Shown piece by piece: positions 1 through 5,208 of a DNA stretch of 5,208 nucleotides. Position numbers and translations under genes: made by a program. The notes under the pieces were generated by a model. That model had not been told where the DNA came from. It made no database searches and was given only the letters and a program-made list of their open reading frames with translations. The stretch's first letter is position 1; each line of letters opens with the position of its first letter. The stretch is taken from NCBI GenBank assembly GCA_946221045.1, contig CAMIIY010000171.1, forward strand, positions 1 to 5,208, given 5' to 3'. This stretch comes from an uncultured Oceanospirillaceae bacterium. GTDB lineage: Bacteria; Pseudomonadota; Gammaproteobacteria; Pseudomonadales; Balneatricaceae.

Positions 1-513
1 CAAACTCTTGATATTCCTGTACTACAGGGCGAAGCGAAAGCCCTGATAAAACAGCTCGCTACCCGCTTGTCAGACGAATTGCAGCAGGCCATTGCTCAGG
101 GCGGCCCGGCAGCGGGTATCCGAGTGTGTAACCTCAAAGCACTGCCCCTGACGGCGGCGGTGGCTGAGGATTCAGCATGGCAGATTGGTCGTACCAGCCT
201 GAAGTTGCGCAACCCTGAAAACGCGCCGGATGAATGGGAGGTCGCGGTACTGGAACGCTTTCAGGCGAAGGCAGATGCCGGTTCCGATCTGCAAACGCTC
301 ACTTACTCAGAGGTTGTCATGGCGGAAGATGGCCGTCGTACTTTCAGGATGATGAAAGCGATTCCGGTCGGTGAAAAGTGTCTGGCCTGTCATGGTACGC
401 AGTTATCTGAACAGGTAACTGAAGTACTGGATGCGCTTTATCCTGAGGATTTGGCCCGGGGCTTTGCTGCAGGTGACCTGCGTGGTGCGTTTACCTTGAA
501 AAAGGCGCTGTAA
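1..513 (+). CDS. DUF3365 (Tll0287-like) haem-binding protein, 5' end cut off by window
   Basis: The reading frame is open from base 1, so the real start lies left of the window; the internal TTG at 67 is not a credible start because the family similarity runs upstream of it. 170 residues are visible. The pattern is that of the DUF3365/Tll0287-like domain: a GIRVCN segment (visible residues 39-44), then GRTSLKLRNPEN (63-74) with the family's RTS and RNPxNxPDxWE signatures, and a single c-type haem site CLACH (127-131, bases 379-393). The protein ends about 40 residues after the haem site. In this family the domain is a periplasmic haem-binding module, either alone or as a sensor domain of larger signalling proteins. 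Here it forms the C-terminus, so a small secreted redox or gas-responsive haem protein is likely. The signal peptide that this predicts would lie outside the window. Its physiological role is unknown. Family assignment is confident, function is not. Confidence 0.85.
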   Translation, partial: QTLDIPVLQGEAKALIKQLATRLSDELQQAIAQGGPAAGIRVCNLKALPLTAAVAEDSAWQIGRTSLKLRNPENAPDEWEVAVLERFQAKADAGSDLQTLTYSEVVMAEDGRRTFRMMKAIPVGEKCLACHGTQLSEQVTEVLDALYPEDLARGFAAGDLRGAFTLKKAL

Positions 514-515
514 AA

Positions 516-547
516 TCAGGCCGGTTAGCTCAACCTAACCGGCCTGA
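516..547 (-). terminator. Perfect 13-bp stem-loop between convergent genes, probable pilU terminator
   Basis: Bases 516-528 (TCAGGCCGGTTAG) are the exact reverse complement of 535-547, with a 6-base loop (529-534). Reading the minus strand, the stem is followed at once by TTTT (bases 515-512), the arrangement of a Rho-independent terminator for pilU, whose stop codon lies 5 bases before it. On the plus strand there is no T run after the stem, so termination of the haem-protein gene is less certain, although the hairpin starts only 2 bases after its stop and may serve both genes. Confidence 0.8.
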
Positions 548-552
548 ATGTG

Positions 553-1719
553 TTACTCATCATCATCCAGCAGTTGAATGCCTGCCAGGGGATTATCTTC
601 ATCAGGTGTGCTGGCACTGCTCTGGTCGCTGACTGTTGAGTCGGTACCTGTTTCGTCTCCTGAACTGGTCAGATTCATGCGCAGTCGCATGTTGTTGGCA
701 GAGTCCGCATTGATAATGGCCTGCTCCTGCGAAATTTTGCCTTCCTCGTAAAGCTGAAACAGGGAATCATCAAAGGTTTGCATGCCCGACGTTTCACCGC
801 CTGCCATGATCTCTTTCAGACCTTTGATGTCGCCTTTCATGATTTTTTCCTGCACGGTGGAGGTGCCCAGCAGGATCTCGATGGCGGCACAGCGTTTACC
901 ATCCAGCGTAGGAATCAGGCGCTGAGAGACAATACATTTGATATTAAGAGCCAGGTCCTGCAGCACCTGCTTGTGTCGATCCTGCGGGAAAAAGTTGATG
1001 ATACGGTCCAGCGCCTGGTTGGCGTTATTGGCATGCAGGGTTGAGATTGCCAGGTGGCCGGTTTCAGCAAAGGCCAGGCAGTGCTCCATGGTTTCCCGGT
1101 CGCGAATTTCGCCAATCAGAATCACATCCGGCGCCTGTCGCAGTGCATTTTTCAGCGCATTGTGAAAATTGCGCGTATCCACACCTACTTCGCGCTGATT
1201 GATCAGTGACTTACGATGGTTATGGACATATTCCACCGGGTCTTCGATGGTGATGATGTGACCACCACTGTTGCGGTTACGGTGGTCAATCAATGCCGCC
1301 AGTGACGTTGATTTACCTGAGCCTGTGGCACCGACAAAGAGTACCAGGCCGCGTTTTTCCATGATCACATCTTTAAGTACCGGTGGCAGGCCCAAAGACT
1401 CCATCTGTGGGATATCGGTTTTGATATTTCGGGCCACAATGGCGTACTGGTTCCGCTGCTTAAAAATGTTGATACGAAAACGGCCTACCTGAGGGATGGA
1501 ATAGGCCAGGTTCATCTCCAGCTCTTCCTCAAATTCCAGCTGTTGCTGTTCATCCATCAGGCTGCGTGCAATCTTCTCTATATCTCCCGGCTTATACGGC
1601 TCCTTGCTGAGCGGCGTCAGTTTGCCCTGAAACTTCGCACAGGGTGGCGCGCCGGTAGAGAGATAGAGATCAGAACCATCGCGGGTGGCAAGAAGTGTCA
1701 GGTAGTCCTGAATCTGCAT
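553..1719 (-). CDS. pilU: Type IV pilus twitching motility / retraction ATPase PilU
   Basis: Encodes 388 residues, close to Pseudomonas PilU (about 380). It is a cytoplasmic hexameric motor ATPase of the PilT/PilU family that helps PilT depolymerise the type IV pilus at the inner-membrane base, powering twitching. The N-terminal PAS-like domain (about 1-100) starts with the typical DYLTLLATRDGSDLYLSTG. The RecA-like domain has Walker A GATGSGKST (130-138), the Asp box ITIEDPVEY (156-164), Walker B DVILIGEIRD (198-207, catalytic E204) and the His box GHLAISTLHANN (221-232). The GLVLFVGATGSGKSTSLAA and ANNANQALDRIINFFP segments match PilU better than PilT. The ATG start is preceded by AGGAA 8 bases away on the minus strand. 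The last 38 residues form an acidic Ser/Thr-rich tail that looks disordered. The gene is convergent with the haem protein and divergent from the ligase gene. No pilT precedes it, unlike the pilTU arrangement of Pseudomonas. Confidence 0.95.
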   Translation of the reverse strand: MQIQDYLTLLATRDGSDLYLSTGAPPCAKFQGKLTPLSKEPYKPGDIEKIARSLMDEQQQLEFEEELEMNLAYSIPQVGRFRINIFKQRNQYAIVARNIKTDIPQMESLGLPPVLKDVIMEKRGLVLFVGATGSGKSTSLAALIDHRNRNSGGHIITIEDPVEYVHNHRKSLINQREVGVDTRNFHNALKNALRQAPDVILIGEIRDRETMEHCLAFAETGHLAISTLHANNANQALDRIINFFPQDRHKQVLQDLALNIKCIVSQRLIPTLDGKRCAAIEILLGTSTVQEKIMKGDIKGLKEIMAGGETSGMQTFDDSLFQLYEEGKISQEQAIINADSANNMRLRMNLTSSGDETGTDSTVSDQSSASTPDEDNPLAGIQLLDDDE

Positions 1720-1739
1720 GTGTACTGTTCCTGTGTCGG

Positions 1740-1772
1740 CCGGGTAGATGATGTGGTGATTGGAAAACCCGG
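1740..1772 (-). promoter_or_regulatory. Possible stem-loop in the pilU leader
   Basis: CCGGGT at 1740-1745 pairs exactly with ACCCGG at 1767-1772, giving a 6-bp GC-rich stem with a 21-base loop, extendable by one G-T wobble. In the pilU transcript it would end 7 bases before the AGGAA ribosome binding site (1732-1728). It could affect ribosome access or RNA stability, but a stem this short also arises by chance. Confidence 0.25.
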
Positions 1773-1785
1773 TGGCTGCCAGAAT

Positions 1786-1798
1786 GGCTCTTGGAGCC
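1786..1798 (-). promoter_or_regulatory. Small GC-rich hairpin upstream of pilU
   Basis: GGCTC (1786-1790) and GAGCC (1794-1798) form a perfect 5-bp inverted repeat around a 3-base loop, 67 bases upstream of the pilU start. On the minus strand it has no T tract after it, so it is not a terminator. It may be part of a leader RNA structure or a small operator half-site pair. Little more can be supported. Confidence 0.2.
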
Positions 1799-1943
1799 CT
1801 GAAATACTAACTTTAACCTAGTTTAGTGCAGGAGCAAAAAACCTGATTTTATATCGGGTGATCTGGCCGAATCTTGAGGCTTGGGGGTGCCAACAGATTA
1901 CGACTACGCTTAATACAGTGGCCATCGCAGAGGGTTGTGCCGG

Positions 1944-3428
1944 ATGGGGCAGCAAATTGATACGGTCAGCTTTACCGAACATGAGTTTAACGAATTCCAG
2001 TCGCGCTTGCTGGATAACCTGAATAGTCTTAAACAGGTGTTGCAGCGGCCCGGTTTTGGTCAGGGAGCCCCCTCCATTGGCGCCGAACTGGAGATGTATC
2101 TGGTTGATGAACAGGCCCGGCCGTTACCGCTGAATAAAACCTTGCTGGAGCGTAGTGGCCACCCGCAACTGGCCCTGGAACTGAATCGTTTTAACATTGA
2201 ATATAACCTGACTCCGGTACTGGCCGCCGGTCGCCCTTTCAGTCTGCTGGAACGGGAGATGCAGCTGGCCATGTCTCACCTCAACGAGTTGCTGTTGCCG
2301 GAACGGGGCAGTGTCTTGCCAATTGGCATTTTGCCGAGTCTCAAGCGGAGTGATTTCGGTGTCCATGCGATGACCGAAGAGCGTCGATTTACGGCGTTAT
2401 CCCGCGCTCTGGCAGACAAGCGTGGCAGCCTTTTCTGTATCCATATCGATGGTGACGATCCGCTCTCATTGCGGGCCCGGGATGTGACGCTTGAAGGTGC
2501 GAATACCTCGTTTCAGCTGCATTTCAGGGTAAGCCCGGAGCATTTTGCCGATCTGTTTAATGCGTTGCAGCTGGTAACGCCGCTGATGGTGGCGACTGCC
2601 GCCAATTCACCTTTTATGCTGGAGCATAAACTCTGGCATGAAACCCGAATCCCCCTGTTTCAGCAGGCGATTGACGGGCGTTCGGCTGAGGAGTCACAGC
2701 GTTGTGTACCCTCCCGGGTGGACTTTGGCAGTGGCTGGGTACGTGAAGGTGCGCATGAGCTGTTTGCCGAAATGGTTCATCTGCATGCACCGTTGTTACC
2801 AGTTAGCACTGATGAGAACAGCCTGGCGGTGGTAGAGCAGGGTGGGGTGCCAAAGCTGGACGAATTACGCCTGCATGCCGGTACGATCTGGCCCTGGAAC
2901 CGGGTCGTGTATGATCCGGCACAAGGCGGGCACCTGAGAGTTGAAATACGCGCGCTACCGGCGGGGCCATCAGCCTGCGATATGGCGGCTAACGCTGCGT
3001 TTTATCTGGGGCTGGCCGTTGGGCTGAAGGATCAGATCAATGACATTATTCCCGCACTGCCCTTCAGTACGTTGCGCAATAATTTTGAAACTGCGGCGCA
3101 GCGCAGTCTGAAAGCAGAACTGATGTGGCCCCGGGCCGGTCAGCCACATGGCCTGAGCAAACGGCCGGTGGCTGATATTGCACTGAGTCTGTTGCCGGTT
3201 GCGCGCCAGGGCCTGATGGCACTTGAGGTTGAACCCAGTGAGATCGAGACACAGCTCAGGGTTATTGAAAAACGTCTGGAGAGCGGTATGAATGGCGCAA
3301 TCTGGCAGCGCCGTGAATATCATCGACTATGTCGTACTCTGCAATCACATAACGCACTGATGCAGATGGTGCAAAATTACCGCAGCCATCAACAGACCAA
3401 TACGCCGGTCACTGAATGGGGGCACTGA
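1944..3428 (+). CDS. Glutamate-cysteine ligase-like carboxylate-amine ligase (GCS2 family)
   Basis: Encodes 494 residues from the ATG at 1944, which has AGAGGG (1929-1934) 9 bases upstream; a TTG at 1935 would add three residues but is too close to that site. The fold is that of the GCS2 family, which activates a glutamate-like carboxylate with ATP and joins it to an amine. Visible signatures: GAELEMYL (46-53, acidic metal/substrate-binding residues E48 and E50), NTSFQLHFRV (187-196), RLHAGTIWPWNRVVYD (309-324) and HLRVEIRALPAGPS (330-343, R332, E334, R336). The last 100 residues are helical and more variable. It is longer than YbdK-type ligases (about 370 residues) and differs from the usual E. 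coli-type GshA. Cysteine may therefore not be its substrate, and glutathione synthesis should not be assumed. No gshB lies nearby. The next gene, an M14 hydrolase, begins 8 bases after the stop, so the two are very likely co-transcribed. No membrane segment or signal peptide is seen, so it should be cytoplasmic. Confidence 0.85.
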   Translation: MGQQIDTVSFTEHEFNEFQSRLLDNLNSLKQVLQRPGFGQGAPSIGAELEMYLVDEQARPLPLNKTLLERSGHPQLALELNRFNIEYNLTPVLAAGRPFSLLEREMQLAMSHLNELLLPERGSVLPIGILPSLKRSDFGVHAMTEERRFTALSRALADKRGSLFCIHIDGDDPLSLRARDVTLEGANTSFQLHFRVSPEHFADLFNALQLVTPLMVATAANSPFMLEHKLWHETRIPLFQQAIDGRSAEESQRCVPSRVDFGSGWVREGAHELFAEMVHLHAPLLPVSTDENSLAVVEQGGVPKLDELRLHAGTIWPWNRVVYDPAQGGHLRVEIRALPAGPSACDMAANAAFYLGLAVGLKDQINDIIPALPFSTLRNNFETAAQRSLKAELMWPRAGQPHGLSKRPVADIALSLLPVARQGLMALEVEPSEIETQLRVIEKRLESGMNGAIWQRREYHRLCRTLQSHNALMQMVQNYRSHQQTNTPVTEWGH

Positions 3429-3436
3429 GAGGGGAT

Positions 3437-4471
3437 ATGTTAAGACTGCGTAAACTGATCAATCCAACCCCTGAGGAGCTGACAGCTACGCCGGAGTTAT
3501 TTCTGCGCCGGATGGGCGGGCCTGTAATGATTTTTGTTGAGGGAGAACGTACGGACCGCTGCCGGGGGCTGGTTACTCTGTTGCACGGCAATGAACCCTC
3601 GGGCCTCAGAGCGCTGCATGCCTGGTTGCTGACCCAGAAAAAACCGGCCTGTAACCTTATCTGTTTTATCCCCTCTGTCGCCGCGGCCCTGTCTGAGCCG
3701 TTGTTTACCCATCGAACGTTTGTCGGACAGCGGGATATGAATCGCTGTTTTTTGCCACCGTATGGCGATGAGCCCGGTTTGCTGGCTGAAGAAATACTGG
3801 CACTGCTGGCCGAATTTGAGCCTGAGTGTGTTATCGATATGCATAATACATCCGGGCATAGCCCTGATTTTGGTGTTGTGACCCTGCAGGACAGTGCGCA
3901 TGAAGCGCTGATTGCACTGTTTTCCAACCGCTTGATAGTGACCAACCTCAGGCTCGGAGCTCTGATGGAAACCAGTACCCAGCATTGCCCGGTGGTGACT
4001 GTCGAATGTGGTGGTGCGATGGATGCGGCGGCGGACGAGATCGCCCGTCGGGGTTTGCAACGCTATCTGCATGATGAGAACGTTCTGCAACTGCCATCCG
4101 GTTGCGAGATTGACCTCTATCATCACCCGGTGCGCCTTGAACTCAGAAAAGACGCCTCAGTGGCCTATGCGCAAAAATATGTCCTGGGTACCGATCTGAC
4201 CGTGCCGCCGGAGCTGGATCAGTATAATTTTGAACTGGTTGACCCCGGTACTGTGATTGGCTGGCTCGGTCAGGAGCGCCGTTCGGTGATGCGGGTCTGC
4301 AACGCGGCAGGTGAAGATGTATTTGAGCACTATTTTCATATTACCGGTAATCAGCTGCTGACCCGGCGTCCCCTGAAGCTGTTTATGATCACTACCCGGC
4401 CTGAAATCGCAGTTTCTGACTGTCTTCTGTACGCAGCCATGGAGAGCGAGCACGAAATGCTGTATACATGA
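3437..4471 (+). CDS. M14-family aspartoacylase / succinylglutamate desuccinylase-like zinc hydrolase
   Basis: Encodes 344 residues from ATG 3437. An in-frame ATG at 3416 would add seven residues and overlap the upstream gene by 13 bases. I prefer 3437 because GAGG (3429-3432) lies just before it while 3416 lacks a ribosome site, but the spacing of 4 bases is short and the choice is open. The zinc site reads HGNEPSG (H50, E53) and DMHNTSG (H136). RDMNR (99-103) matches the substrate-binding (D)xNR motif of aspartoacylases, and VECGG carries the likely catalytic glutamate E190. All key residues are present, so an active enzyme is expected. The C-terminal part (about 225-344) fits the beta-rich extension of the AstE/AspA group. 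Relatives remove acyl groups from N-acetylaspartate or N-succinylglutamate. No other arginine-catabolism ast gene is here, so AstE is unlikely. Coupling to the GCS2 ligase suggests a linked amide substrate. Confidence 0.88.
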   Translation: MLRLRKLINPTPEELTATPELFLRRMGGPVMIFVEGERTDRCRGLVTLLHGNEPSGLRALHAWLLTQKKPACNLICFIPSVAAALSEPLFTHRTFVGQRDMNRCFLPPYGDEPGLLAEEILALLAEFEPECVIDMHNTSGHSPDFGVVTLQDSAHEALIALFSNRLIVTNLRLGALMETSTQHCPVVTVECGGAMDAAADEIARRGLQRYLHDENVLQLPSGCEIDLYHHPVRLELRKDASVAYAQKYVLGTDLTVPPELDQYNFELVDPGTVIGWLGQERRSVMRVCNAAGEDVFEHYFHITGNQLLTRRPLKLFMITTRPEIAVSDCLLYAAMESEHEMLYT

Positions 4472-4595
4472 TGCAGTCAGCTGGCGATTTACAGGATTTG
4501 GCTGATTTATAACGTTTTTTAATGGCAGACAACGATCAAGGAGTGACTGTTCCGGCCGATCAATGGGTGGGTGATGTGTTGTATTTGGGGGTTGT
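4472..4595 (+). other. Intergenic gap before the CHASE sensor gene
   Basis: No convincing Rho-independent terminator is present: a T6 run (4515-4520) is not preceded by a strong stem. GATTT occurs three times with exact 9-base spacing (4486, 4495, 4504), followed by an AT-rich TTATAA (4507-4512) that could be a -10 element but lacks a properly spaced -35. A perfect Shine-Dalgarno-like AAGGAG (4538-4543) has no start codon at usable distance. Read-through from the hydrolase gene into the sensor gene is possible. Confidence 0.4.
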
Positions 4596-5208
4596 ATGCA
4601 GACAGTGAACAAAGTGGATAAGTCCACTGGGTTCAGGCGGATTCTTACCGCTGTTGCGTCTGTGCAAGAAGGCCTGCGCCAACGCTCAAACTGGCCCTTG
4701 CTGATTGGACTGCTGGTTGCGTCTGCCGTATTTGCTGTGGCTGCACTGCTGGTAAAGTCTGAAATTGAGCACGAACTCGAAGCGCAGAAAAATCAGGCCA
4801 ATGTCCATCTCCTTACTCTGGGTGCCCGGCTCGAAGGTGAAGTGAATTCCAACCTTGTGGTATTGCGTGGCCTGAGAGCGGAAATCAGTATCAACCCTGA
4901 TATCACCCATGAAGAACTCGCCAGTCTGGTATCTGAATACCTGTTCTACTACCCCGCCATCAGCCATGTTGCGCTGGCCCCCAGTCTGATCATCAGTGAC
5001 GTCTACCCGCTGGAGGGCAATGAGGCGGCAATCGGGCTGAACTATCGTAACCAGCCGGATCAGCTCAAAGGTGTGATGGAGGCCATCTATAACGATGATA
5101 TTACTCTCACCGGCCCCATTAATCTGGTGCAGGGCGGGCGCAAGTTTATCGGGCGGATTCCGGTTTACGCAGGTAAAAATAAATCCGAACTCTGGGGTGT
5201 TGTGGCGG
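4596..5208 (+). CDS. Membrane-anchored CHASE-domain sensor protein, 3' end cut off by window
   Basis: Frame open from ATG 4596 to the window edge, giving 204 visible residues; an in-frame TGA at 4572-4574 excludes a longer N-terminus. The ribosome site is weak (GGGGG, 4587-4591). A short basic cytoplasmic head (1-32) is followed by one hydrophobic membrane segment (about 33-53), then a predicted periplasmic CHASE domain from about residue 75. Typical CHASE features are ISHVALAPS (122-130), VYPLEGNEAAIGLNY (136-150) and GPINLVQGGRKFIGRIPVY (173-191), ending near the conserved WGVV. CHASE is an extracellular ligand-binding domain found at the N-terminus of histidine kinases and GGDEF/EAL cyclic-di-GMP enzymes. 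The output domain and a second membrane helix lie beyond the window, so which class it is cannot be said. The ligand is unknown. Confidence 0.85.
   Translation, partial: MQTVNKVDKSTGFRRILTAVASVQEGLRQRSNWPLLIGLLVASAVFAVAALLVKSEIEHELEAQKNQANVHLLTLGARLEGEVNSNLVVLRGLRAEISINPDITHEELASLVSEYLFYYPAISHVALAPSLIISDVYPLEGNEAAIGLNYRNQPDQLKGVMEAIYNDDITLTGPINLVQGGRKFIGRIPVYAGKNKSELWGVVA

Larger units (their letters stand above)
1720..1943. other. Divergent intergenic region between pilU and the GCS2 ligase gene
   Basis: This 224-base gap holds no credible gene but must carry the promoters of both divergent units. The centre (about 1801-1855) is AT-rich. On the minus strand a good -10-like hexamer TATAAA lies at 1853-1848, but no convincing -35 stands 16-18 bases upstream of it. 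On the plus strand I found no hexamer pair worth calling. The pilU side contains two possible leader hairpins, listed separately. The ribosome binding site of the plus-strand gene, AGAGGG, is at 1929-1934. Exact transcription starts cannot be placed. Confidence 0.5.

Noticed and set aside
1877..1893. Sigma-54-like TTGGCAC on the minus strand upstream of pilU
   Set aside because: The -24 half fits, but the GC of the -12 half is displaced by one base and TTGC is absent, so the required spacing fails.
2970..3323. Minus-strand ORF (117 codons) inside the GCS2 ligase gene
   Set aside because: Opposite conserved ligase sequence, with no motif of its own.
3409..3945. Second minus-strand ORF (178 codons) over the same hydrolase gene
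   Set aside because: Serine- and arginine-rich low-quality translation with no family resemblance; mutually overlapping with another antisense frame.
3497..4126. Long minus-strand ORF (209 codons) opposite the M14 hydrolase gene
   Set aside because: It lies wholly inside a gene with intact zinc-site and catalytic motifs; the translation has no recognisable domain, many Gln and His, and no ribosome site. It is a shadow frame.
4478..4506. Possible terminator stem TCAGC/GCTGA after the hydrolase gene
   Set aside because: Only 5 bp with a loop of about 20 bases, and the T run begins several bases later; too weak to call.
4538..4543. Perfect Shine-Dalgarno AAGGAG upstream of the sensor gene
   Set aside because: No ATG, GTG or TTG lies at usable distance; the nearest ATG (4563) gives a three-codon frame, and the sensor start is over 50 bases away.
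4157..4627. Minus-strand ORF spanning the hydrolase end and the intergenic gap
   Set aside because: No ribosome site or recognisable domain, and it overlaps the starts and ends of two well-supported plus-strand genes.

Overview
The window looks like chromosomal DNA of a free-living, probably aquatic gammaproteobacterium. The grounds are a PilU-type pilus retraction ATPase resembling those of Pseudomonas and its relatives, moderate GC content judged by eye, tight gene packing and short gaps. The genus cannot be fixed from the sequence. I saw no insertion sequence, tRNA, rRNA, CRISPR array, phage gene or other mark of recent transfer.

Layout from left to right. Positions 1-513 (+) hold the 3' part of a DUF3365 (Tll0287-like) haem protein with one CxxCH site. 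A perfect 13-bp stem-loop (516-547) separates it from the convergent pilU gene (553-1719, -). A 224-bp divergent gap (1720-1943) carries the pilU leader and the upstream region of the next gene. Then comes a tightly packed plus-strand pair. The first gene is a glutamate-cysteine-ligase-like (GCS2 family) enzyme at 1944-3428. The second is an M14 aspartoacylase / succinylglutamate-desuccinylase-like zinc hydrolase at 3437-4471. After a 124-bp gap, a membrane-anchored CHASE-domain sensor begins at 4596 and runs off the right edge, so its output domain is not visible.

The most interesting unit is the GCS2 ligase plus M14 hydrolase pair. One family forms an amide or peptide bond on a glutamate-like carboxylate, and the other hydrolyses N-acyl or amide bonds on acidic amino acids. 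Their near-overlap suggests they are made together and act on related small molecules, but the substrate cannot be read from sequence. pilU lies alone here, without the pilT partner that precedes it in Pseudomonas. The haem protein and the CHASE sensor are probably independent sensing or redox genes. No clearly novel multi-gene defence or mobile system is present.
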